From Ahaetulla prasina (taxonomy: Eukaryota; Chordata; Lepidosauria; Squamata; Colubridae), in assembly GCF_028640845.1 (NCBI RefSeq), contig NC_080540.1, forward strand, positions 159,486,438 through 159,550,437: a DNA stretch of 64,000 nt, given 5' to 3'. Under the pieces are notes generated by a model. That model had not been told where the DNA came from. It worked only from the letters and a program-made list of their open reading frames with translations, and did not search any database. Within the stretch, counting starts at the first letter, position 1, and each line of letters opens with the position of its first letter. The translations under genes were made by a program, and so were the position numbers. Positions 60,601-64,000 of the stretch are shown one piece after another.

Positions 60601-63540
60601 CCCTGGCAATGGTCTGTCGGCACGCTGCAACTTGATAAGGACTTGGCTGGCACGTGAAGGAACGTTGCCAGAACTTTTTGTTGCCAGAAGAAACACGGCC
60701 AAGTGTAAATAAATTTCTGGCAGACAGCCTCGGCTGGCATGTTGTTTTTGGGAAGGAAGGGAGGGGACAGAACACACAGCATCTGCTGGGACTCTGTATA
60801 AATGGGGCATAATATTCCCCGCCCCTCAGTGTGACTAGGGGATCCCATATCAAACTGTAGATCACATTGTGACTGGCTGTAAGCCAAGGGCATATGATGG
60901 TCCAGTATCTGATTTTTTAAAATATAAACAATGCTGTGTTTCAATGATTAGATGACCTAGACCAGGGGTGTCAAACTCAAGGCCCAGGGGTTGGATCCTG
61001 CCCACAGGGTACTTAGATCTGGCCCATGGGGTCACCCTGGAAACAGTGAAGGACCGGCCTGCCATGCCTCTGCCGATAAAAACAGAGCTCAGGAGGGCTG
61101 TGTGCAGCCCTCCCGAGCTCCATCTTCACTGGCAGAGGGTTGCAGGAGGCCATCACAGCCGAAAATGGAGCTCAGGAGCCCGTTTTCGCTAACAGGCACC
61201 CCCAACACGAGTGATATCGAGCTGGCCACACCTACATGGGCCATGCCTAAACTGGCCCCCCCAAGGTCAAACACAACCCTGATGCGGCCCTCAATGAAAT
61301 TGAGTTTGAGACCCCTGGCCTAGGCATTTGTATTTGACCATAGATCTTTTTAACAGCTATATTTTATTGTGTTCTACTAATCCAAATTAAATGTTTATAT
61401 ATATATTGCTAGTCCATGTATGTTATGCCATATGCTAAGTAAAATAAATAAATAACGAAAACTGATCAGAATTACCCCAATTCTATACACACAAACACCA
61501 TTTATTTAGTTTTGTAAATTTCCTGCAAATGACAAATACTGGATCAACTATTCAAGTTGTCTCCTGCCTGCCCATGTAAAGGCAAATTCCTTCTACTAGC
61601 CTGTTTCCCCGAAAATAAGACATCCCCTGATAATCAGCCCAATCGGGCTTTTGAGCGCATGTGCTAAAATAAGCCTCCCCCTGAAAATATTTAAATGCAG
61701 AGCTGGAAATCAGGTAAGATGGCAAGAGGAGCCCTTGCTCCACACATCCCAAAATAATAAGACCTCCCCGAAAATAAAACCAAGCACTTATTTTGGGGTT
61801 TAAAATAATGTAAGAGAGAGTCTTATTTTCAGGGAAACATGGTACTACTCTTCCTTCAACAGCTTCAGCTGTTGAATGGATATGGGAATGGCCAGCTTGT
61901 GTAGGCAGTTCTGTTGATCACACCAATTAAAAGTAAAGGAGTCCTTGAGTGAAGCTCAACTCTTAGTGATTTCCAGAATGCATCCATGTAGGAAAAACAT
62001 GGAATTGATTTGTTTACGAGGCAGGTTGATCTGGGATGTTTTAATCTCTGACCCAGTGACTTTTTGATGGTCTCCCATCCAAGTATCCATTTGATCGTGT
62101 TTTGCCCAAATTTTTAAGATCAGGCAAATTTGGCTAAGAGTGCAATCTGCAGTACCCATGGACACTTAGATAGAACCAGTAGTGAAATCCATATTTTTTT
62201 AGTACTGGTTCTGGGGCGTGGTGTGACTTGGTGGACGTGGCTTGGTGGATGTGGCAGGGGAAGGATACTGCAAAATCCCCATTCCCTCCCCACTACTGGG
62301 AGAAGGATATTGCAGTATCCCCATTCGCACCCCATTCTGGGGCCAGCCAGAGGTGGTATTTACTGGTTTTCCGAACTATTCAAAATGTCCGCTGCCGGTT
62401 CTTCAGAATCTGTAAGAACCTGCTGGATTTCACCCCTGGATAGAACCCATTTTCTCCCTCTATGTCAGCCTTTCCAGGCAGACCAGACAGGAAACACAAC
62501 CTCATAAACTATTCTTTTTTTAATGTAAAGTTATATTAATAGATACATTAATAATAGAACCTTGCAATCTGAAAGTACAGTTCTCCTGCCATCTGCTTTA
62601 CAGCATGAAAAACTAGGGAGGGTCTGCTTTGAGCCGCTTGTTTCGCCCGCTATCCAGTGGGTTATGCTGGCATCTCTTTGCCCTGTCTCCCAAGGTTTTT
62701 TTCACATACCATTACACTCTAACTGAGAATGATTCTCAAAGCAGAGATGCTCTAGATCAGTGGTCACCGACCAGTGGTCTGTGGATCACTGGTGGTCCGC
62801 AGAAAAATTATCTGCATTTTTATATTGCACTAAATACTATTTATCTTTTTTTTAAAAATCATATTAGTGGTCCTCAGGATTTAAAATTATGAATTTAGTG
62901 GTCCCTGAGGTTCGAAAGCTTGGTGACCCCTGCTCTAGATCTACCAATCAAAAGATACTAGGCAACTCTCCCATATTCCAAACAGATTCAGACAACAGTG
63001 TGAAAACACAGCAGGCTTATAGTTGAGTGATGATGTCCTAGGGTTCACTATCAGCACTCTGTAAAATATTGTGCATGGGGCCCAGAAAAACCATAGACTC
63101 TTCTATAGCAATGTTGCCTGAGACTTTCCTTCCCATTATTGTATTTTTCTTCTGTGTGGAAATGTCTGCTAAATCCTGCAAAAATGGAAGGATGTGATTT
63201 TTATGTAATGTTCAGAAATCCATATTTTGATTGTTGAGCCACATGTTCCATTTTCACTGGGAGAAGGAAGAGTTATTATTCAGCCAATGGCACCTTGAAA
63301 TCCCCATCAAGAATAAATTCAGGAAACAGAGTTAATAAGTTGAACGAGTGACAACTGTAATAATAATAGATAATAAAGTTGAAGATGATGATTATGGTGA
63401 TGTGTCCTTGTGATTGTTGGGTATGAATGGTTTTTCCCCAATTCTTCCTGCTTCTAGCTAAACCATGACTTGTATGATGTAATGAGCAAGCTGGAGAACC
63501 AACATTCCAATAAGGTCTTCATCATTAAAGGGGTCTCCAG
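25570..63540 (+). CDS. BIN2: BIN2 gene, coding exons 1-9 (partial)
   Basis: Nine GT-AG exons join in one frame to 758 nt (252 codons plus 2 nt): 25570-25647, 37859-37939, 38679-38733, 39957-40051, 41283-41378, 49459-49566, 51735-51820, 59525-59600, 63458-63540. The product matches bridging integrator 2 throughout. BIN2 is a leukocyte N-BAR protein that binds and bends membranes, dimerises (also with BIN1), and acts in podosomes, motility and phagocytosis. The amphipathic N-terminus, [47 protein letters not shown] and REMSKLNH-like (KEMSKLNH) blocks are intact. The acidic Ser-rich C-terminal half lies beyond the window. Extra copies of exons 3-5 lie in the intron after exon 5. Confidence 0.95.
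26310..27192 (+). mobile_element. CR1 LINE 3' end
   Basis: RT C-terminal text [20 protein letters not shown] and [35 protein letters not shown] in one frame; [23 protein letters not shown] continuation after a frameshift at about 26600; then [20 protein letters not shown], and the CR1 3' terminus gggttggactagaagacctc, caaggtcccttccaactctg. A TAC/ATT microsatellite follows. 5' truncated. Confidence 0.92.
27060..27194. repeat. (TAC)n-(ATT)n microsatellite
   Basis: Compound trinucleotide run at the 3' end of the CR1 copy: TAC units to about 27106, then ATT/ATC units. Typical of LINE 3' ends. Confidence 0.93.
27686..27847. mobile_element. hAT-like MITE ('ggtgtcaaactc' family)
   Basis: Starts caggggtgtcaaactcgatt, ends aaggttggagacccctg; the middle has gagggccacctcagggttg. 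Target duplication is only partly visible. Confidence 0.65.
27848..28207. other. BIN2 intron 1, nothing recognised
   Basis: No supported feature. Confidence 0.35.
28208..28488 (-). mobile_element. tRNA-derived SINE with L2-like tail
   Basis: Minus-strand copy with tail at left (ttacatttatatcccgccct) and tRNA-like head at right (cttacagcctgagccac). Closely similar to the copies at 40158 and 44209. Confidence 0.85.
28814..29262 (+). mobile_element. hAT MITE ('gtgatggcgaacc' family)
   Basis: Ends cagcgatggctaacc and ggttcgccatcaggg, with target duplications ctttaggg and ctttagga (7 of 8). It holds a 16-bp G run at about 28862-28878. Confidence 0.88.
29263..29578. other. BIN2 intron 1, nothing recognised
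   Basis: No supported feature. Confidence 0.35.
29579..29896 (+). mobile_element. hAT MITE ('tactaccggttctg' family), copy A
   Basis: Starts cagtgatgggtttcaaattt, then ttactaccggttctgtgggt, and ends ctgctgaaacccacctct. First of three copies at the borders of a ~960-bp duplication. Confidence 0.82.
30545..30858 (+). mobile_element. hAT MITE copy B, chimeric
   Basis: The 5' part (to about 30625: gattctgcgggcgtggcttg, gcgtggtgtggtgtggcttg) equals copy C; the 3' part (gatactgtaaaatctccatt, gatcagctgggacttgggag, ctgctgaaacccacctct) equals copy A. This is what unequal crossing-over between A and C would leave. Confidence 0.85.
31506..31794 (+). mobile_element. hAT MITE copy C
   Basis: Starts cagtggtgaaatccaatttt and ends aacctgctggatttcaccgctg-like termini; contains gatattgcaaaatctccatt and ggggccagccagaggtggta, as in the copies at 35928, 52618 and 62177. 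Confidence 0.85.
31795..32762. other. BIN2 intron 1, nothing recognised
   Basis: Unique-looking sequence without a recognised repeat or exon. Confidence 0.4.
32763..33584 (+). mobile_element. TIR MITE interrupted by an L2 fragment
   Basis: Left part ccagtagtgctcaactggca to cataaatatgaa (about 32988); right part from about 33430 (taatcagttgccaagtgtct) to agtcgagaactatctg. The L2 sits between them, so it is younger than the MITE. Confidence 0.8.
32989..33429 (-). mobile_element. L2 LINE 3' end
   Basis: Minus-strand sequence matches the L2 at 46712-47575: gacccgtacgctctcacaga, cagtgtcggctggcggcccc, accgccctgagtccttcggg, and a TAAA tail. Truncated at both ORF ends. Confidence 0.88.
33771..33800. 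repeat. (GAT)n-(ATA)n microsatellite
   Basis: Short trinucleotide run (gatgatgatgataataata) ahead of the R4-like fragment. Confidence 0.85.
33830..34560 (+). mobile_element. R4/Dong-like LINE C-terminal fragment
   Basis: With a few stops, the + strand reads [20 protein letters not shown], then [20 protein letters not shown] and a C-x2-C-x7-H-x4-C zinc-knuckle-like pattern ([17 protein letters not shown] with the first position near the stop), then KILWDF and [28 protein letters not shown] and KILWDF.IQTD are hallmarks of the C-terminal region of R4-clade LINEs, which carry a restriction-like endonuclease. Degenerate and inactive. Confidence 0.78.
34561..35124. other. BIN2 intron 1, nothing recognised
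   Basis: No supported feature. Confidence 0.35.
35125..35344 (+). mobile_element. CR1 LINE 3' end
   Basis: Frame reads [20 protein letters not shown] and [19 protein letters not shown], followed by the CR1 terminus (gggttggactagaagacctc) and a short TTA run. Strongly truncated. Confidence 0.9.
35345..35919. other. BIN2 intron 1, nothing recognised
   Basis: No supported feature. Confidence 0.35.
35928..36170 (-). mobile_element. hAT MITE ('tactaccggttctg' family)
   Basis: Ends caggggtgaaatcc and ggatttcacccctg; target duplications ctctgcaa and ctctgaaa (7 of 8). Orientation is opposite to copies A-C. Confidence 0.9.
36179..37043. other. BIN2 intron 1, nothing but a hairpin
   Basis: No transposon recognised. 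It contains the perfect inverted repeat at 36885-36926. Confidence 0.4.
36885..36926. repeat. Perfect 18-bp inverted repeat (hairpin)
   Basis: Arms atagaagctgccaactct (36885-36902) and agagttggcagcttctat (36909-36926) are exact reverse complements around a 6-nt loop ggtgac. It is not part of a recognised element. Confidence 0.92.
37052..37570 (+). mobile_element. Long hAT MITE with exact 8-bp TSD
   Basis: Starts caggggtggaatgcttccgg and ends cagatttcaccacta, flanked by exact gtttaaag on both sides (37044-37051 and 37571-37578). Related to 9659-10218 and 54718-55730 (shared ggttgtaaaaaatgctttta). Confidence 0.92.
37859..37939 (+). CDS. BIN2: BIN2 exon 2
   Basis: 81 nt, 27 codons, phase 0: [20 protein letters not shown] then YNFQQQQ; acceptor tttcatag, donor gttgta. 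BAR helix 1. The duplication break lies inside this exon, at about 37894. Confidence 0.95.
38210..38405 (+). mobile_element. hAT MITE with exact 8-bp TSD (unit 1)
   Basis: Ends cagtagagggttgctag and gaaacccactactg; exact target duplication gcacagac on both sides. The insertion predates the BIN2 duplication, since both units have it. Confidence 0.9.
38679..38733 (+). CDS. BIN2: BIN2 exon 3
   Basis: 55 nt: 18 codons [18 protein letters not shown] plus one nucleotide of a split Gly codon. Acceptor ctccccag, donor gtacag. End of BAR helix 1 and turn. Confidence 0.95.
39440..39667 (-). mobile_element. TIR MITE fragment in intron 3 (unit 1)
   Basis: Inverted copy of the 'gtcctcgacttac' family, ending cgtaagtcgaagactacttg. 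Together with about 110 bp of downstream flank it is repeated in intron 7 (58980-59350). Confidence 0.7.
39957..40051 (+). CDS. BIN2: BIN2 exon 4
   Basis: 95 nt, completing the split Gly: [20 protein letters not shown] then [12 protein letters not shown]. Acceptor ttactag, donor gtaatt, ends in phase 0. MHESSK is a signature of BIN/amphiphysin BAR domains (start of helix 2). Confidence 0.95.
40158..40432 (-). mobile_element. tRNA-derived SINE with L2-like tail (unit 1)
   Basis: Tail at left (tttatatcccgcccttctcc), head at right (cttacagcctgagccacc). Unit 2 partner at 44209-44483 differs in the length of its T-rich tail. Confidence 0.85.
40462..40568. mobile_element. Palindromic MITE with exact 8-bp TSD (unit 1)
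   Basis: 107 bp, nearly all inverted repeat: caggggtctccaatcttggt and its inverse (accaaggttggagacctctg). Exact flanks ttctagaa, itself a palindrome. Confidence 0.92.
40598..40990 (+). mobile_element. hAT MITE ('gtgatggcgaacc' family, unit 1)
   Basis: Starts cagtgatggctaacctttt. The 3' half (gctggtgcgcacatgcatgc, ggagctgagctagggcaaca) differs strongly from the unit 2 partner at 44653-45081, and the right terminus is deleted (gtgccaccacgg). Confidence 0.85.
41283..41378 (+). CDS. BIN2: BIN2 exon 5
   Basis: 96 nt, 32 codons, phase 0: [20 protein letters not shown] then [12 protein letters not shown]. Acceptor cctcacag, donor gtatgt. BAR helix 2; [14 protein letters not shown] matches BIN2 rather than BIN1. 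Confidence 0.96.
41539..41953. other. BIN2: Spacer between the two duplication units
   Basis: 415 bp absent from both units. Pyrimidine-rich near 41605-41637, ending in an AATAG/AGTAG stretch (41937-41953) that abuts the start of unit 2, so the breakpoint lies at a pentanucleotide repeat. Confidence 0.7.
41954..41998 (+). pseudogene. BIN2: Truncated copy of BIN2 exon 2
   Basis: Only the 3' part of the exon (from gacgaacaatttg) is present, without its acceptor, and 2 nt are missing (gaacagtg for gaacaaagtg), which breaks the frame. The donor gttgta remains. It cannot serve as a normal internal exon. Confidence 0.92.
42268..42456 (+). mobile_element. hAT MITE with exact 8-bp TSD (unit 2)
   Basis: Partner of 38210-38405, with the same gcacagac flanks and several 1-3-bp deletions. 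Confidence 0.9.
42729..42783 (+). CDS. BIN2: Duplicate BIN2 exon 3
   Basis: Identical to exon 3 over all 55 nt, with the same acceptor (ctccccag) and donor (gtacag). Splice-competent by sequence. Whether it is used, skipped, or an assembly duplicate cannot be told here. Confidence 0.75.
43490..43717 (-). mobile_element. TIR MITE fragment (unit 2)
   Basis: Partner of 39440-39667 with a few substitutions (gatctcc for gatcacc, ggaaacc for ggaagcc). Confidence 0.7.
44007..44101 (+). CDS. BIN2: Duplicate BIN2 exon 4
   Basis: Identical to exon 4 over all 95 nt, with intact ttactag acceptor and gtaatt donor. Confidence 0.75.
44209..44483 (-). mobile_element. tRNA-derived SINE with L2-like tail (unit 2)
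   Basis: Partner of 40158-40432. Its tail carries extra TTTA units (aaaatttatttatttacatt). Confidence 0.85.
44517..44623. mobile_element. Palindromic MITE with exact 8-bp TSD (unit 2)
   Basis: Partner of 40462-40568, flanks ttctagaa. Confidence 0.92.
44653..45081 (+). mobile_element. hAT MITE ('gtgatggcgaacc' family, unit 2), mosaic
   Basis: The 5' half matches the unit 1 partner; 44961-45041 matches 49178-49258 at 79 of 81 positions instead. The right terminus (gccataggttcaccatcacg) is complete here. Confidence 0.9.
45376..45471 (+). CDS. BIN2: Duplicate BIN2 exon 5
   Basis: Identical to exon 5 over all 96 nt, with intact cctcacag acceptor and gtatgt donor. With duplicates 3 and 4 it forms a 246-nt phase-0-to-phase-0 block. 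Confidence 0.75.
45631..45670. repeat. (TTTA)n microsatellite
   Basis: About ten TTTA units starting exactly where unit 2 stops matching unit 1. Confidence 0.93.
46712..47575 (+). mobile_element. L2 LINE 3' end nested in the L1
   Basis: Frame from 46715 reads [60 protein letters not shown] and [20 protein letters not shown], classic L2 reverse transcriptase C-terminal blocks. A 3' UTR follows, ending ctgagtccttcgggagaagg, gcggtataaaaatc and an ATA-rich tail. No start codon of its own; 5' truncated. Confidence 0.92.
48249..48287 (+). repeat. G-run tract, quadruplex-capable
   Basis: Four G runs of 6-11 separated by AA/AAA on the strand transcribed as BIN2 intron 5. It lies in the L1 3' UTR; G-rich 3' UTR tracts are known from mammalian L1. 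Confidence 0.85.
48362..48592 (+). repeat. Polypurine tract framed by an inverted repeat
   Basis: A ~190-bp GA-rich stretch (48378-48560) lies between gctgcccgactgccatttc and aagtggcagtcgggcag, which are near-exact reverse complements. Confidence 0.7.
48931..49264 (+). mobile_element. hAT MITE ('gtgatggcgaacc' family)
   Basis: Starts cagtgatgcctaacctttt, ends ttgcatcacgg; flanks ctctagat and ctctaaat (7 of 8). Its 49178-49258 segment is the match partner of the patch in the unit 2 MITE. Confidence 0.88.
49459..49566 (+). CDS. BIN2: BIN2 exon 6
   Basis: 108 nt, 36 codons, phase 0: [20 protein letters not shown] then [16 protein letters not shown]. Acceptor ctttacag, donor gtaaaa. It holds the conserved [10 protein letters not shown] block of amphiphysin-type BAR domains, with basic residues on the concave membrane-binding face. 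Confidence 0.96.
49567..50084 (+). other. BIN2: BIN2 intron 6, 5' part
   Basis: No repeat family recognised except a CT/T-rich patch at 49757-49783. Confidence 0.4.
50085..50142 (+). mobile_element. LINE 3' terminus that seeds the ATTCT tract
   Basis: Reads gaacatatgcaccaaagac, aaattccttgtgtgtccaat, cacagcaataaaaaaaattc: the sense-strand end of the AATAG-tailed LINE seen inverted at 23603 and 57580. Confidence 0.8.
50142..50662 (+). repeat. ~520-bp (ATTCT)n-rich pentanucleotide tract
   Basis: Tandem TTCTA units mixed with variant units (TTCAT, TTATT, CAGTT). It yields one long ORF of Phe/Tyr/Ser/Ile/Leu text, which is an artefact of the repeat. It lies in BIN2 intron 6. Confidence 0.95.
50663..50884. 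other. BIN2 intron 6, nothing recognised
   Basis: No supported feature. Confidence 0.35.
50885..50985. mobile_element. Palindromic MITE
   Basis: Left ctttctcaacttcagcaatt and agatgcatggac, right gtccatgcatcttgaagttg, ttgaagttgaaaaacactg: a ~100-bp inverted repeat resembling the small palindromic hAT MITEs at 40462 and 54035. Confidence 0.7.
50986..51734. other. BIN2 intron 6, 3' part
   Basis: Nothing recognised up to the exon 7 acceptor (gattccatag). Confidence 0.4.
51735..51820 (+). CDS. BIN2: BIN2 exon 7
   Basis: 86 nt: [20 protein letters not shown] then EELPVLYN plus two nucleotides of a split Ser codon. Acceptor ccatag, donor gtaatg. BAR helix 3; EELP.LYNSRI is shared by BIN1 and BIN2. 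Confidence 0.96.
51939..52514 (-). mobile_element. Solo LTR with 5-bp TSD, antisense to BIN2
   Basis: On the minus strand it starts TGTTGTGGCTCCAG and ends GGGGACAGAATA; both flanks are gctaa (51934-51938, 52515-52519). A TATA-like gggtataaaagcagcagg follows the shared block gctgagtcatggagccacac. An old retrovirus-like or Gypsy LTR without internal genes. Related to 14646 and 60138. Confidence 0.85.
52618..52934 (+). mobile_element. hAT MITE ('tactaccggttctg' family)
   Basis: Contains ttggtgaaatccaattttt, actggttctgtgggcgtggc, repeated ggatattgcaaaatctccat units and ends ctgctgaatagcaccccta. Target duplication unclear. Confidence 0.8.
52935..53269. other. BIN2 intron 7, nothing recognised
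   Basis: No supported feature. Confidence 0.35.
53270..53662 (+). mobile_element. TIR MITE ('gtcctcgacttac' family), near full length
   Basis: Starts atcggtgtcctcggcttatg, ends taagtcaaggactacctg; carries all family blocks (gttgttaagttagtaatcac, gttgccaagcatctgaattt). Confidence 0.85.
53663..54034. other. BIN2 intron 7, nothing recognised
   Basis: No supported feature. Confidence 0.35.
54035..54168. mobile_element. Palindromic MITE with 8-bp TSD
   Basis: Arms agggatcgacaaacttggct, tttaagactcgtggacttca and their inverse; flanks tctaatgt and tctaatgg (7 of 8). Related to 40462-40568. Confidence 0.88.
54169..54709. other. BIN2 intron 7, nothing recognised
   Basis: No supported feature. Confidence 0.35.
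55029..55070. repeat. 42-bp near-perfect palindrome
   Basis: Arms tactcttacttgt/acaagtaagagta and gaaaac/gttttc around a central AT, with a single A/C mismatch pair at 55042 and 55057. Confidence 0.9.
55245..55317. repeat. (AAAAT)n microsatellite
   Basis: About 14 uninterrupted AAAAT units inside the ~1-kb hAT element. Confidence 0.95.
55739..56147. other. BIN2 intron 7, nothing recognised
   Basis: No supported feature. Confidence 0.35.
56148..56300. mobile_element. Foldback MITE (~150 bp)
   Basis: Inverted arms: ccttggtgttctctgagttt, gttttcttgcaggcatttcg, ttacccaaactaggtaacat on the left; the inverse on the right ends agagagcatcaaggac. Centre near 56225. Confidence 0.82.
56521..56883 (+). 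mobile_element. hAT MITE with exact 8-bp TSD
   Basis: Starts caatgatggtgaactttttc, ends aggttcgccatcacgg; exact flanks tgctaacc (56513-56520, 56884-56891). The interior is built of repeated gttttctgggctgttttcag-like units. Confidence 0.92.
56930..57165 (+). repeat. Unclassified dispersed repeat, copy 1
   Basis: Aligns with 62520-62750 (shared taatagaatcttgcaa/taatagaaccttgcaa, aattagggagggtc/aactagggagggtc, cccattacac/accattacac). Could be LTR-derived; no family name can be given. Confidence 0.5.
57166..57579. other. BIN2 intron 7, nothing recognised
   Basis: No supported feature. Confidence 0.35.
57580..58562 (-). mobile_element. LINE with AATAG tail and partial RT
   Basis: Minus strand: [80 protein letters not shown] and [10 protein letters not shown], the C-terminal third of a Rex1/CR1-group reverse transcriptase. 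The 3' UTR is the same as at 23603 and ends ccaataaaaaattctattct. 5' truncated. Confidence 0.88.
58853..59245 (-). mobile_element. TIR MITE ('gtcctcgacttac' family), near full length
   Basis: Starts tacaggtagtcctgatcctg and ends cataagtcgaagactacctg; both termini are present. The right two thirds plus downstream flank match intron 3 (39425-39780). Confidence 0.82.
58980..59350 (+). repeat. Paralogue of the BIN2 intron 3 segment
   Basis: Matches 39425-39780 and 43475-43830, including about 110 bp beyond the MITE (aatctcccataacaatgaga, cattgggtaaagtattctag, cactgaaatacattagtttg). About 95 % identical by eye. Confidence 0.8.
59525..59600 (+). CDS. BIN2: BIN2 exon 8
   Basis: 76 nt, completing the split Ser: [20 protein letters not shown] then KEMSK. 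Acceptor tttcctag, donor gtaaat, ends in phase 0. [19 protein letters not shown] is the BIN2 form of the BAR helix 3 end. Confidence 0.96.
59601..60137 (+). other. BIN2 intron 8, 5' part
   Basis: Holds a diverged small-MITE piece at about 59680-59755 (agaattctggggattgaaat); otherwise nothing recognised. Confidence 0.4.
60138..60776 (+). mobile_element. Solo LTR, sense to BIN2
   Basis: Starts TGTTGTGGCTCTGGCC and ends GGGGACAGAACA. It has the shared block gctgagtcatggagccacac, a TATA-like ggggataaaagcaggg (60474-60489) and an AATAAA (60707-60712). Flanks caagg and cacag match only partly. An LTR in sense orientation could act as a cryptic promoter or poly(A) site in intron 8. Confidence 0.8.
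60963..61317. mobile_element. hAT MITE ('ggtgtcaaactc' family)
   Basis: Starts caggggtgtcaaactcaagg, ends gagtttgagacccctg; flanks acctagac and gcctaggc (6 of 8). Contains gatgcggccctcaatg. Confidence 0.82.
61318..61598. other. BIN2 intron 8, nothing recognised
   Basis: No supported feature. Confidence 0.35.
61599..61844. mobile_element. MITE with 'tgaaaataagac' inverted ends
   Basis: Left cctgtttccccgaaaataag, right gtcttattttcagggaaaca: terminal inverted repeats of about 22 bp, with internal ccgaaaataaaaccaagcac. Flanking cta/cta suggests a TA-targeting (mariner-like) source. Confidence 0.75.
61845..62168. other. BIN2 intron 8, nothing recognised
   Basis: No supported feature. Confidence 0.35.
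62177..62438 (+). mobile_element. hAT MITE with exact 8-bp TSD
   Basis: Starts cagtagtgaaatccat, ends gctggatttcacccctg; exact flanks gatagaac on both sides (62169-62176, 62439-62446). 'tactaccggttctg' family. Confidence 0.95.
62520..62749 (+). repeat. Unclassified dispersed repeat, copy 2
   Basis: Partner of 56930-57165. The hAT MITE at 62758 inserted directly behind it. Confidence 0.5.
62758..62932 (+). mobile_element. hAT MITE with exact 8-bp TSD
   Basis: Starts cagtggtcaccgaccagtgg, ends gaaagcttggtgacccctg; exact flanks ctctagat (62750-62757, 62933-62940). Confidence 0.95.
62941..63457. other. BIN2 intron 8, 3' part
   Basis: Nothing recognised up to the exon 9 acceptor (ctgcttctag). 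Confidence 0.4.
63458..63540 (+). CDS. BIN2: BIN2 exon 9
   Basis: 83 nt: [20 protein letters not shown] then FIIKGVS plus two nucleotides of a split codon; donor gtaagt. It ends the BAR domain; [21 protein letters not shown] is the family form as I recall it. The next exon lies beyond the window. Confidence 0.96.
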
Positions 63541-63811
63541 GTAAGTGATTTCCTTTTTGCTACAGATACGTTAGGAATCTGAGTAGCATCCCAGGAATGC
63601 TGAGGGGAAAAAATATCCCTCTCTTTCCAAGTAGCTATCAAGTGATCTAGCTTGTATGCTTTTGTTATGGATTAGAAGATTTAGAACACATCTTCACTAA
63701 AACAGATTCTTTAGATTATTTAGAAGAAAATATTCAAGACCTGGTGTGTTTTTTTTAAATGTAAGTAGCAACCCTAGAGCAGCCAGAGAAAAAGCAAACA
63801 AACAGAGAAGC
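63541..63811 (+). other. BIN2: BIN2 intron 9, start
   Basis: Nothing recognised before the TTTA run. Confidence 0.4.
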
Positions 63812-63814
63812 CTT

Positions 63815-63865
<51 letters not shown>

Positions 63866-64000
63866 TTTTGATTTTTATACCGCCCTTCTCCCGAAGGACT
63901 CAGGGCGGTGTACAGCCAAGTAAAAATACAATATATACAGATTAAAAGAAATTAAAAGAAAACATATTATATTATGGCCGAAAATTTAAAACAGTTTAAA
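63812..64000 (-). mobile_element. L2 LINE 3' end with (TTTA)n tail
   Basis: (TTTA)n at about 63813-63868, followed by the minus-strand L2 terminus (taccgcccttctcccgaagg, actcagggcggtgtacagcc). Continues beyond the window. Confidence 0.88.

Overview
The window looks like genomic DNA of a squamate reptile, most likely an advanced snake. Evidence: a Sauria-type SINE (6959-7314), many tRNA-derived SINEs ending in an L2-like tail, CR1, L2, L1 and R4-like LINE fragments, LINEs ending in AATAG/ATTCT pentanucleotides (as reported for snake CR1-like LINEs), and a dense population of hAT-type MITEs. No prokaryotic features are present. The six-frame ORFs are almost all chance or transposon-derived; the real genes are split into short exons with GT-AG borders.

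Three host genes lie in line on the + strand, in the order expected from the mammalian GALNT6-CELA1-BIN2 neighbourhood. (1) 1438-3892: the last two coding exons of a polypeptide GalNAc-transferase, best matched to GALNT6 (ricin-type lectin C-terminus and stop codon). (2) 7593-12225: four decayed exon relics of pancreatic elastase CELA1, with frameshifts, an internal stop and loss of the catalytic Ser motif; a pseudogene. (3) 25570-63540: exons 1-9 of BIN2 (bridging integrator 2, an N-BAR protein of leukocytes). They encode 252 residues, essentially the whole BAR domain; the C-terminal exons lie beyond the window.

The most striking structure is a ~3.65-kb direct duplication inside BIN2 (37894-41538 and 41954-45633). 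It copies the 3' half of exon 2 and all of exons 3, 4 and 5. The copied exons 3-5 are identical to the originals, keep their splice sites and form a phase-symmetric 246-nt cassette (+82 residues if spliced in). The copies differ by roughly 1-2 % outside the exons. One MITE in copy 2 carries an 81-bp patch matching another MITE about 4.2 kb downstream at 79/81 positions. Either a recent tandem duplication or a haplotype/assembly duplication could explain this.

The rest is introns and spacers packed with transposons, often nested: 8-bp-TSD hAT MITEs, a terminal-inverted-repeat MITE family starting 'gtcctcgacttac', solo LTRs with TATA boxes, an internally deleted L1 with an L2 inside, and a Tc1 remnant. 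Other local rearrangements are a perfect 194-bp tandem duplication behind GALNT6, a ~960-bp duplication with a chimeric MITE at its junction, a palindrome with ~59-bp arms, and a ~500-bp ATTCT tract in BIN2 intron 6.
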